DNA from: Anaeramoeba flamelloides | Taxonomy: Eukaryota; Metamonada; Anaeramoebidae | Length of the DNA: 64,000 nucleotides | Direction: 5' to 3' | Assembly (NCBI GenBank): GCA_027625915.1 | Contig: JANTQA010000023.1 | Location: forward strand, 12,338,001 to 12,402,000 | In this document: positions 47,801 to 59,200 of the stretch, in pieces | Numbering within the stretch: the first letter of the stretch is position 1 | Layout: each line of letters starts with the position of its first letter | Translations under genes and position numbers: made by a program | Notes under the pieces: model-generated | Seen by the model: the letters and a program-made list of their open reading frames with translations, nothing else | Databases searched by the model: none | Told to the model about the DNA's origin: nothing

Positions 47801-49162
47801 CAAAAAATAAGTTTTTTTTTGAGATTATTTTTCTTTTTTTTGTTGTCTGTCATTAAAAAAAAGGAAAATATTGGTAGATGAATGAAAACACTTTAAACAA
47901 TTTTTTATTTCATTTTCCAAATATACTTCTTCGGAATTGTATCTATTAATTAAAAAAGAAATCTTTGTGAAAATTTTGATTTCAGATTATCAAAAAAATG
48001 TGAGGACTTTTTTAAAACTTTTTGAGAATTCAAACTTTTTGAAAGTTTTCTATTGTAATAAAGTGAGGGTTCAATCTTTAAAACGACTGTATAAAAAGAA
48101 TTCTTGAAGACTACCAAAAAATTACAAAAATCAACAACAACTTTAGAAAATTAAGAGTTCTTCTGAGGTGAAGATCTAAACGATTTTAATTTTTTGGAAG
48201 ATAAACAAAATTTTTGTATAATTTATTTTCTATTTAACAATAACAAAGGAAGATGGGATCAGAAAAGATTGAGTAAAAAAAGAGAAAAAAAGTGTTAATT
48301 CATTGAAAGTTAGCTAGTCACTATAAATTATTCAAAAACAAAAACTGTTTTTGTGTCACCTTATTTTGGTTTTGTTGAAGAATAAAAAAAAAGTTATTAT
48401 TCAGAGAAATTATTTTGATCAAAAAAATTAATAAAAAATGGTTTTCAGGTAAAAAAGTGAAAATGAATAAAAAAAAGTGTGTGACCAAAAAGTTTTACAA
48501 AATGTTCAAAAGATAGTCAACAAAATTAGAAAGAACTAAATTATTGAGTATTATAAAATACTTTGTGTAAAAAGGCAAGGTTTGATCTAAAGTACAAAAA
48601 TTTGATCGTTTTCTTTTTTTCTTTTTGAGTTTTAGTTAAAAAGACGTAGCTATTGCGATCTAAAAAAAAAAATTAAAACAACTTGGAAACAAGAAAAAGC
48701 CAAAGAGTTGCTAAATAAAATTAATAAAAAAAAAAAATTACATGAAATTCTTGTTAATTCTTTCCCATCCAAAATTTCTTTTCCAATGGATTTTACTAAT
48801 TCCCAACAAAAAACACGTTGTTTTTTGGCTTCTTCAGAATTAAGCATCTGGATACCACCTGATTTGTAGAGCCTTTCTTGGAGGAATTTCCTCAGGTATT
48901 TGAAGTCCTTGTCTTTTCGTAAATAAGGAAATCGATTGTATAACAAGCCTTGTGTTTCATCAATGTTGCTCTCTTGATCAGATTCTGTTGAAAGTGATGA
49001 AACTTTTATTCTCAAGTTTTCTCTTGAAGTCGTTGTTGTTGTTGTAGTTGTGATTTTGTTGTTATTTTTGAGTACAATTTGTTTCTTTTCATTTTTTGTG
49101 TGTTTCTTTTTGAGCTTTTTGATTTTCTTATTGTTGCGTTTACGAAAATAAACACTACTCAT
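41850..49162 (-). CDS. Oxysterol-binding-protein-related lipid-transfer protein; complement(join(41850..42390,44000..44157,44450..44649,48742..49162))
   Basis: Four exons give 439 residues. Exon 1 (M1-140) has a basic, Thr-rich head (TTTTTTTT), then a helical stretch ending WELVKSIGKEILDGKELTRIS. Exon 2 continues LPIGLFEPRSFLERLADSFA and ends KPFNPVLGET (198-207). Exon 3 has YQCAFSNGTKIFCEQTAHHPP; the EQ-x-x-HHPP family signature is at 221-228. Exon 4 has GVLWGDRVTNFTGKM, the KIEGSW block and the C-terminal PLPSDSTFRKDRNALLENDL and IEEKQR. These are the successive hallmarks of the ORP/Osh sterol-phosphoinositide exchange domain, in order and nearly complete. The two His of HHPP bind the PI4P headgroup in characterised members, so contact-site lipid exchange is the likely role. 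There is no PH domain, so it is a short ORP. Donors are GTAATT, GTAAGT and GTAAAT and all phases fit; the first two exons rebuild ISLP, the canonical lid junction. Confidence 0.93.
42760..43110. repeat. Degenerate A-rich tandem array
   Basis: Around ten imperfect units of the type AATCTTAATGACAAAAAATTCAAA(T)AACAAAAAAAA. A similar array is at 1320-1680. Confidence 0.6.
43115..43435. repeat. Dispersed 0.3 kb repeat (second copy at 34850-35165)
   Basis: Both copies read GATACTTTTGGCTGATTTAA, then GGGGATCGTTGTTTAATT, then TTCAGTGTCACAGTATTA, and end near AGAAGATTCAGC. The minus strand of this copy contains the coding-like block 43171-43395. Confidence 0.8.
43171..43395 (-). pseudogene. Coding relic in a dispersed repeat
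   Basis: The minus strand reads EEELQMKKIKWLLVNTVTLK, HESMSNLKIKTKKQLLKNGQ and RLKAKLDQ; then, past a Lys tract, NDPQVNIYDQLPN. An intron-acceptor-like TTATATTAG precedes the GAAGAAGAG start. The second copy (34980-35140) keeps most residues but has a stop. Unrecognised; perhaps a transposon protein or a captured host exon. Confidence 0.42.
44650..48741 (-). other. 4.1 kb first intron of the ORP gene
   Basis: Donor TCAT|GTAATT at 48741, acceptor AACAG ending at 44650. It separates the lid and N-terminal region from the rest of the ORP domain. It holds one arm of the GATCGATCAATAATTGTT repeat (about 45055-45290), the reverse-transcriptase relic (45470-47086), and a long T/CT-rich tract (47160-47350). 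The intron between exons 2 and 3 (44158-44449) is only 292 bp. Confidence 0.88.
45470..47086 (+). pseudogene. Dead LINE-like reverse transcriptase (C-terminal part)
   Basis: The plus strand carries broken pieces in the order expected of a non-LTR retrotransposon polymerase: VNDDKTVKSTNLNEIKYLGI then WLNKK (45544-45630), a motif typical of the RT palm-to-thumb transition; after a non-coding gap, LFKAAILTQILYIGS (about 46317); KWETRTELTKNMFLKRKANF (about 46470); and NICTWCNKEIDDGNLFIWSY (about 46845), resembling the terminal CxxC...H...C knuckle with its later ligands lost. Stops and frame changes separate the blocks. It is antisense to the host gene, inside its first intron. Confidence 0.7.
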
Positions 49163-52100
49163 TTTCGAGTAACTTTAATTATTTGAATAAGTTTTTATTT
49201 GATTCTAAAATAGAAGAGAGTGTGTTTCACAGATCAGTTTTAAACTAGATTTCAAAATAAAAAATAAATTATTAAAAAATGAATTGGATAATTTTTACAG
49301 AATTTTCAGAAGAATGATGATTTTTCCAGAATGGTAATACCACAACACAAAATGAGAATTCTTTGACTTTTTAAAGTTTCTTTTTAAAATTTCATCCCAA
49401 TTACTTACTCAGGCTTGTTAAAGAATATTTTTCCCTTTTAAAATTTAAGTAACAAAACATAAGAGAATGGTAAAAGTAATATTTCTTAATAAAGGAAACC
49501 CTTTTACCATTTTTGAAAACACCTTTCACATGAGTAGAAATATCGGGGGAGTCATTTGTTTACACTTAAATTTTAATATTAGTTCTTGTAAATTTCCTTT
49601 TACTATTATAATCCAATTAACAAATAAAAATTCTTCGTGCACATTCTAAAATATTATTTTAGTTTAATAGTTGAAGAAAATCCAAAGATCTTTATAATAT
49701 CGTTGAGAATTGATATTTTTAGACAATGAATTAAACATCCTTAGTTAACTATAAGACAAAATTTTTACTCGGATAATTTGATCGTAGCAGTAATAATTAA
49801 TATTCATTTTGGAAATTGAAATCAATAATTTTCATTTATTAATACAAAATAGTAGTAAATTACAAAAAAATTTCAGATGAATTTCTTTTGGCAAATTTTT
49901 ATGAAATTTTGATGAATATGTTCATCCGAAAAGTCCTCAACAATCATTAAAAATTTAAATGAAATTATAATACAGTTCTTGCAAAATATTCTTTCAGATT
50001 TTTACCACACTTTCAAACAATTCAAGTATAAGGGGAGTAAAAAGAAATTAAACCTCTTACTAAAGCTTTTTTTAATGCTGTGAAAAAGTCTTGATGTTTA
50101 TTAATAGCAAAATTACTTTTTCATCTGTATTCATATTTTTAATTAATACAAATCAATTATTGTTCTAATTAATGGTCCTTAAGTTTTTTTTCGAGAAGTT
50201 TATGAAAAAACAATTTTTTAATTTTTTTTTTTTTCTTTGGTATTGAAATAAATGTGTAATAGAAATTTAACCTAATTTAAAGTGTTTTTAGTTTTTTTTT
50301 TTTTTTATAAATAATAATAGAAAATATCCAAAAATAAAAAAAGATCAAATGATCTTAAAATTCAATAATAAATAGAAAGACAATTTTATAAAACAAAAAC
50401 TCATATTTCAAGACCTAAAAAAAATAGTAAACATTGATATTAAGAGACCTTTCCATGATTTTACCCTTCATTTTTTTTTATAAATAAATTTATAAAGTTA
50501 AATTTTACTTTAAAGAAACAAAATTTGATAGAGATTTTAGGAATAAAAAAAATTTCTTCATTTAAACATCCTTTTCAAGAATCTTTATAAATTCAATTTA
50601 TTAGTTTTTAATGCCGATTTTTGTGTATTATTTGGAAATTTTATGTTTCTTAAATTTCACAGAAATTTTATACCTTAAAAGTTATATTGAATGTATCGAT
50701 AATGTTTTTCTTTTCGTTTTTCTTTTACTTTTTTTTTTTTTACCTTTTCTATTTATCCTCAATTTTTGAAGTGTTTAGATTTTTTTTTACATTAAAAAAT
50801 AAAAAATAAATATTTGTTTTGAAATTTAAATTAATTTTGGTTTAAATTTTTTAATATTTTTCTTTTTTATTTCAACTTTTTTCTTTTAATTCCTGCTGTT
50901 TTTAATAAAAATTTCATTATAAATCCCCAATATATTAACAATCAATCTAATTATATTTTATTTTCATATCTTTTTCTTCAAAATTAGCCTCAGGTTCATA
51001 ACCTTTTTTTTAGTATGATTAAAATGATATCTTATGAAAACTTTCAACAATTATTATTCACCCCCAATATTTTTTATTATATTCAAATTCAGTATTGAAT
51101 TGATTTCTAAATTTATTTCATATTTTTGAGTTAATTTTTTGAATTAAAAAATTAATTTTATACCTATTTATTAAATTGTTGATAAGATTAAATAGTTTGT
51201 ATTTTTTTTTTATGAATCTTAAAAATATTTTGTTCTTTTTTTTTTTTTTTTTATTTTTATATTTATTTTTTTTATTTGTTTTTTATATAACTTAGAAATT
51301 ATATGTTTTTTTGTTAAAAAGAATTAAAACCCTTTGATAAAATTTATAAAATAATTCAAGCTTAAAAGAAAATTGTTAAATTAAATTATATTTCATATTC
51401 TTTTATAAACCTGTTTTTCTAATTTACTGAAAATCAAGAAATATCAATGTGTTGTATTTACATCAATGCCAAATCTTTGATCAATTTCTCAACTTGTATA
51501 AAATAAGAATTTTTTTTTTGGAATTGCACAGTAAAACAATTGGAAATGTCCGGCCTATGAAATTATTAACAGAAAAGATCCAATAACGATATAAGTTAAT
51601 AAAATTATATGAAAATTCTCAAAAAAATTTCGAAATAAAAATTTAGGAATGAGGGAAGTGCTGTCAAGTGCTTTCAAATTTCTAGTTTTTTTTTTAATTT
51701 ACGACATAACAAGAAATTTTCATCAATTTTTTTTTTTATTTCTCAAATTCAAAAAATCTTATCAAAATATTTCTAGTTTTTTGATTAATTTGAGAAATAA
51801 CCAAAAATTAAATAAATTTCGGATTTATTTCTCAAATTAAAAAAAAGACAACGGGAAAGAAGAGGAATTAAAAACCCCTCTTATAAAAAATGATAAAAAA
51901 AAAAAAATAAGAAGTTATTATAAGAAACTTTTATATTTATGCTTAAAAAAATTACTTTAAAATTTCGAAAAAATAATATAACAATCTGAAAAAAAGTTTA
52001 ATACGATTTTTAATTGTTAACATTAATACAACCTGAAAACTGAATGTAAAATCTATTAAAAGAACAATAAATATCAACTTGAAAGAATAACCCATTATAC

Positions 52101-53288
52101 TATTATAAATCAAATCAACAAAAAAAAAATATATTGTTTGTTATTGAAATCCAATCAGTGGTTTTTGAGATCTCAAAAATAGTCAATTTTTTGAACAAAT
52201 TTTTAATATTTTGATCAGATCAAAGAAAAACACCTTATCCAAAGGTAGTATTAAAAAAACTGTTATCTTATTGAATCAATTATTTTAATTAACGGATCTT
52301 ACTTTTTTTTTTTGGTCAGACTTTCCATGAAAAATCAAGTTTATCTTTTTTTCCTATTTTACTTTTTTACCTGAAATTTAAATTTTTCTGTGTTACAAAT
52401 AAAAAAGTAGAATCAATTTCTTTGAAATTGTAAATGTATAAAACTACCCAAAACTTAAGTTGTTTTTTAAATCAAAAATTATTTTTTTTTTGAATGAATA
52501 CTGTCTCTTCTTGTTTAAAAAATAAAAAAAAATTGAATCTATTGTTGATTAAAAAGTAATTATTCAATTTAACTCTGTAAGGAAACAATTTGTTATTTTT
52601 ATTAAGAAATAAATGTTTGAGTGAGTTTCTTCTCTTTAACGAGTTGCTCATTAAAGTAGGGACTTTTTTGAAGCCAAACCAAGTAATTTTCAATTTTTAT
52701 TTTTCTTCGTTCGGTAATAATTCCTCTCATCGTTAAAATATTTCAAAACTAAATTAATATTTAAAGAGGTGTGTTGTTATAGTTGCTGTTGGGTGTGAGT
52801 TTTGGAGATCATTTGTATTATCTCTCTTTGAAAAATAGTATACTTTTGGATTATTTTATTTGTCAAAAATTACTTAGATTTTGAAAAAGTTTTGAAATTT
52901 GAAAAATAAATTAAAAAATCAAATATTCGATCAATCAAATACTTCAAAATGATCTCTACTGAAATGAAATTAACTTTGTATATAAAAAAGAATTATTTCA
53001 GATCTCTAAAAATAAAATTATTGGATATTTTTTGATATGGCAAATGGGATTATTTTGAAAATAAAACACCATTAATAAATATTTTGAAGAAGTGATAGTC
53101 CTATAATTATTATTCTCATAATTCTAATAGTATTTGGGATAATAAAATCAAATATTATAATTTTATCTGAATTAGTTATTTATTAAAGAATTTTTCAAAA
53201 AAATATCGATTGCTGTCCATTCATTTTTTGTTTCCAACTAATCATTATTTAGACTCCCGTTTCAAGTAAACCAACAATTCAATAATCG
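49163..53288. other. 4.1 kb intergenic region between divergent genes
   Basis: It separates the starts of the ORP (minus) and CNOT10 (plus) genes. It is A/T homopolymer-rich with several T tracts of 12 or more. A faint single arm of the palindromic MITE (ATACCTTAAAAGTTATATTG) is at about 50672. The open frames 49467-49649, 51649-51840 and 52472-52693 are low-complexity and unsupported. No gene is seen. Confidence 0.6.
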
Positions 53289-56200
53289 ATGAATTTAGCT
53301 CATCGACTCTTTACTCAAAAAAAATACAATGAAGCATCCCAACAAATCTCGACATTACTTGAGGAATGCAAAGGCAATAACAAAAAAATTGTCAAATTAA
53401 AAAGCCATCTTGCGCTTTGTGGATATATGAATACAGGATGTACGCAACCAGAAGAGTATTTGGAAACACTAAATGGTATTGTTAACCAATACTCTAAAGA
53501 TCTAACAACAGTGGATTTAGGGTATGTGATTTATAATCAGGCCGTTATCAATTACCAATTGAAACGATACCAAAAATCTGCATCCCAATTAGAGCCATTA
53601 TGCAACATTGTAGGCTCGTTGGATCCTTATTTAGGTTTTGAGTCGGCATACCTTTTCTTAAAGTTGTGTATAGAGAACAACCACATTTCACAAGCAAACG
53701 ATCTGGTTGCATTAATTGAAAAGCAATTTTTCCAATCCAATACCTTGAATAAGAAACAAAAAGGTTCTCAATTGCTTACAGGAAATCAAAATAAAAATAA
53801 ACAACGATTATTAAAGATGAAAATTAAACTTTCCTTATGCTATACTGAAAATAACAAAGCAGAACTCTTTGTAAACCAATTACATGAAATCAGAAATCGA
53901 AATTCACAACAACAAAGTAAAACCTTTTCCTTTTTCTTTTTCTTTTTCTTTTTCTTCGTCTTTTTTCATTACTTTTTCCTTTTCCTTTTATTTTTTCTTT
54001 TTCTTCGATCAAGGGGATCGCTTTTTATGATTATTTTTTGAGTAATTTTTTCTTTTTTTACCTTATTGTTTCATTTAAGAAGAAGAATTATCCTTTATTT
54101 CTGTTTCTTTTTAAAACTTCAAAAGAGTAACTTGAAATCATTTTTTTTTTGTTTTTCAATTTTTTAATTTAGAAGAAAGAATCTTTCAAAAAATTCTACA
54201 ACATGTTGAAAACTCTATTAAAGGAAAAAGTCACGATTTTATAATTTAACCATAAAATTGTTTGAACACAAACACTTGAGGAAGGTTAATATTTTCAACT
54301 AATTTTTTTTGAACAAAGGAAAAATTCTTTTCTATTATTTTCGAAAGATCACAAAAGACTTCAAAATAATTGTTGAGAAAAAAGAATCAACTTAATACAA
54401 CAAATTTTCACATTCTTTTTTTTGTATTTACGCTTTTTGCTATTGAAATAATTGAGTTTCGAAGTGAACACCTCAAATGTTTGCAGATGATCTTATTTGA
54501 ATCAGGAAAGGAAATATTAAAATAATGAAACTCAGAATCTTTGTGCTATATGAAATAATTGTAGTCTTTGGAATGACTATAATAAGAAAAAACAATTATT
54601 CACAAAAAATCTTATTAAAATCAAATATTTCGTGATTTGGCTCAAGTAAGTACATTTTTCATTTTTTGAGTGCCATCATTTATGCGAAACTGAATTATCC
54701 AAATCATTTCTTCAACCAAATAAATTGATATTTTAATAAATATAAGAGTCAGATCTCCTAGTATAATATATTTTCATACCAATTAAAAAATGTAAAAAAA
54801 AAAAATGAAAAAATTGATCAAGATAAAATATATAAAAATCATTTATTTCTTGATCTTATCTTTAACATTTGATACAATTACTAATATAAAATTTGGTTTT
54901 ATTTTTAATTCTTCATGGAAATACTTTTTTTTTGTAAAATTTTTGAGAAACCAATTACTTTTTATTTCTAAAGAATGTTCAAAATGAATTTAAAAATCCT
55001 ATTTTCATTTAATTCATCTAATTATAGTTTTATTTCAGAAAATAGGATGCTTTTTCCAATTCCTCTTCAGAAATAAAGATTTACCATTGTGAAAAAAATT
55101 TGGGTCATTAAAAAAAATTGGGTCAGTCAAAAATTTGTTTTCGTTTTTTAAATAGTAAATATTAGCAAAATGATTTTTGATCAAAGTAAAATTTTATGAA
55201 CAAATCTTACATTTAAGAAAAACCAAAGTCACTATCAATAATAATTTTCAAAGGTAAAATTAAATTGTTACATTTTAACCTTTTAGAATTACTGTGGAAC
55301 TCTAAAAAACAAAAAATGATTTTTAATTGTAAACTTTACTAAAAATAAGAGAAATATTTAATAGGAAATATTAAAATCTATTAATTCAATAAGATATTTA
55401 TCATTGTTAATGAACGCAAATTTATCACGGTTAATCTTAAATAACCTTTTAAATCAAATTGAATTATAAAATCTTCCAAAAAAAGATGTTTTTTTCGAAA
55501 GAGATTGTTTTCCACTAATGTTTACAATCAAAACTTCAAAATACCGAAATATCAAGATTTCAGAAACCATTTAAATTCTTAAAATCCCCTTAGACAAACC
55601 TTAATTTAAAACGGTTATTAATTTTTGGTCTTCCCAAACAATGATTAACTAGATCTTGGAATGTAATCTAATAAAAAAAATCAACATTTTTAGTAAAGTT
55701 TACAATTAAAGATAAATCTTTGTTTTTTAGAGTTCCACAGTAATTCTATAAGCACAAAATGCAACAAAATAATTTTTCCTTTGAAAATTATTATTGATAG
55801 TGACTTTGGTTTTTCTTAAATGTAAGATTTGTTCATAAAATTTTACTTTGATCAAAAATCATTTTGCTAATATTTACTATTTAAAAAACGAAAACAAATT
55901 TTTGACCGACCCAATTTTTTTTAATGACCCAAATTTTTTTCACAATGGTTATTGGACAAATTTGCTTGATTTTCAAAAATAATTATTTATTTTCCATCAA
56001 AATGAAGACTAAAAATATTTCTGTATCTGATTGAAATGTTTTCTAAATTTTTCTTTTATTTTGTGTTGAATCTTTTGTAACTGTTTTTTGATTCCAAGAA
56101 TTCAACTTTATTTTAATTTTTGAAATAGTATTCTTTATTTTGGTTTTGTTTGATAAAAATATTTGAAAAAAGTAATTTGAAAGCAAATTTGTATAAAAAT

Positions 56201-59200
56201 GTTTAGTAAAATAATAATAAATAGTAATGGAGCGAGAAATCCAAGGTTATAAATTATTTGGGTTCATTCAAATTAAGAATTTAAAGAAGAAAACAAATCT
56301 TCGAAAATCTGTTTTGGTCGATTTTTTTTTTTTCATTCTTGATTTCAACAAATTTATCTGGAAAGGTGATCTTTCATGTTTGGTCTTCAAAAAGAAAATA
56401 TTTGTTTCAAATACACATCTTTTCCATGTCTATTTTTTTTGGGGTTTACTGTTTGATTAATTTCAATCTTTTGTATAAACACATCTCTAGATCCAAAACC
56501 CAAAATTTAATAAAACCAAAAAATTAATCAAAAAAAATGTTTAAAAATGAAAAAGAATTGAAATACTCAATTCTGAATTACTTTGGTTTTTATTTCTTTT
56601 CACAAATAGATTTGCGAATGGTATTTTGGTTTCGAAGTTTCAATATTACACTGGCACTCAAAAAATATTTTTCAGTAATGCTGTTACACAATTAAAATTT
56701 TTCAAAATGGTAAAATGTACTTACTTGATAAAAAAAAAAAATTAAACGAAAATGAAAAAAAGTTCACCAATAAATATTATTTACAATGAAAGTGGAGTTG
56801 ATTCCAGTAATTTAAGTTTCAACAAAAGAAATTTTAAACTTTTATCAAAAAACTAAATTAACTAAATTTATCACAACTACTTTACTTAATAAAAACCTAT
56901 CGATTTTGCCGATATTTGCACAAAAAATATTAATATAAATTGAAATCAAATAGAAAATATTATACAAATAAAAAAACAAATTTATTGATCAGAAACATAC
57001 TTTCTGAAAAATTTTATTAACGAAATTCAATAAATTCAAATAAATTCTGAAAATCTTCTGAACTTTTTGAAAATAATTCTTAAATATCAGAACAAATGAG
57101 ATAAAAACAGCAAAGGTATCTTAAACAAAATATTTTCAGGAGTATTCCTGAAATTTCGATCTTTGCCAAATAGTCTAAATAGATATTTATATTTTCTCAA
57201 TGAAAATAACTTTAAATTGTTGTCATGTTGTTTGAAATTAAAAAAAAACAAAAAATCTTATCAAAAATTTAGATCATTTATTCATGGGAGTGACCTAAAA
57301 TATGAAAAATATAGAAATGATTGGAAAGAATCTATCAAATCAATTTTAAGCAAAAAAATCAAAGAAAAAATAAACAACTTCATAAATAAAGCAAGAGTAG
57401 TCACTTTATAATGTCTTTTGCTTAGAATGACGAATTTTATAAATCTTCAAGATATTTTTTATGAGATTAATTCAATTAATATCATTCTCAAAATCATAAA
57501 ATCTCATTATTATCGATTGATTTATTTTTAATAGAAGGATAACTTCCCATTTCTCTCGAAAGTGGAGAAAACAAAATAATAATTTAAAACTAAAAAAAGA
57601 TAAAAAGAAAACAAGAAAAATTTTCAAATATGAAAATTTTTAAATGCAAAAAAAAAGCATGTAGAATTTGTAAACATTGAAAAATAATCAGTTTTTTTAG
57701 TTTGTCAATTATTTTTCATCTAAGAATATAAATGACCATTTTTTTTTTTTTTTAATTACTACCAATTACATCACCAAGATTTCAAAAATTATAGTACAAA
57801 ACAACGGTCGTAATTACCAGATATCCCACAATACAAGATAATCACTCTAGAGAGATTTAAATTGAATTTGAATCAAAATCACCACTGTTTCAATCACCTT
57901 CTATCTTCTATCTTCTATCTTCTTTCATTTTTCTACTATGATTTTATCCTCTTCAATTTTAATGTAGAATCAAAAAAATAAAAAAAAAAAAAAAGAATTC
58001 AAAAATAAAAAAAAAGTAAAGTTCAAAAAAGTAAAAAGAAAAAAATAATTAAAAACCCATTAATACGTCTACATTGTTTTCTCTCTCTTTCCTCTTCTGC
58101 TTCTCTCTCTTTTTTATGTCACAATCTAAATTATTTTTAAAAAAATGTTGACTCGTTTCATAATGTTATTAGAAGTGTTTTTGTGTAGTTTTATAATTTT
58201 TAAAATATCAGGTTTTTATATATTTAGAATAATTTAAAAGCGAATTACAAAATCAGATTTAATAATTAGTTTTCTCTTGAATACAAAAGTATATATATTT
58301 TTTTTCAATTTAATATTTCAGGTGAGTCACAATTTTTAAATATCGTTTATTTATAGATATATATTTCGATTTCCAAAAGTAATTTCCAGACCTAAAAGGT
58401 AGAAGCTTTCATTTAAAAGTTATTTGATTCCTAAAAAACATATTATTATTTCCATGGATTAGTGACTTGAAAACTTTGATTTTTAATTGAATGAAAAATT
58501 CATTCTCTCTTTTTTTTTCTTTCCTTTTAGTTGAAAAATGCTTTTAATTTTTTAATTTATTTTTTTTTTTAGTATTGATAAAAGGCGGTATAACAAAATT
58601 ACCTCCTGTTTGACATTAGGTTTTTTTTTAATACAAAAGAATTGAAAAACTTCATTAATTTTCAGTTTATTTCTCAAATTAAAAAAAACCGCCGTTAGGT
58701 TTTCCAGAATTCAAAAGAATGGAGAAAAATCAAAGATTTTACTATATTCTTTTAAACACTGGAAAAGCTAGGCATTCTACGGCACTCTACGGCACTCTAC
58801 GGCACTTGACGGCACTTTCTAAAACTCTAAACTTGTATTTAGAGTTTTTTATCCTAGATATAATGTAGGCAAGATTATAGCTCATAGAATATCTTTTCTT
58901 TAAAAAATGAAAAGAAAAAATTTTTTATTTCTAAACAAAGACAAGAAAAAGAGAAAGAAAAGTAAGAAATAAAAGAAATTAAAAAAATAATAAAAAAAAG
59001 TACAAACTGATTGAAAAGTTTAATTTTGCGCTCCAAGTGTTGAACGGGTTGTAGACTGTCGAATTTGTCTTTGGAAAATTTCTTGGATCACCACCATACT
59101 TTGTTTTAATAAAGAGATCTAAATATTCGAATAACTATAGATCAAATGAAATATGTTACTTTATTAAGTTTTAATTTAGAACTTTATATAAGTTACATAT

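Noticed and set aside
53917-54041. Phe-rich tail of the first CNOT10 exon
   Set aside because: It is a T/C-rich intron start translated by accident, directly after a GTAAAA donor.
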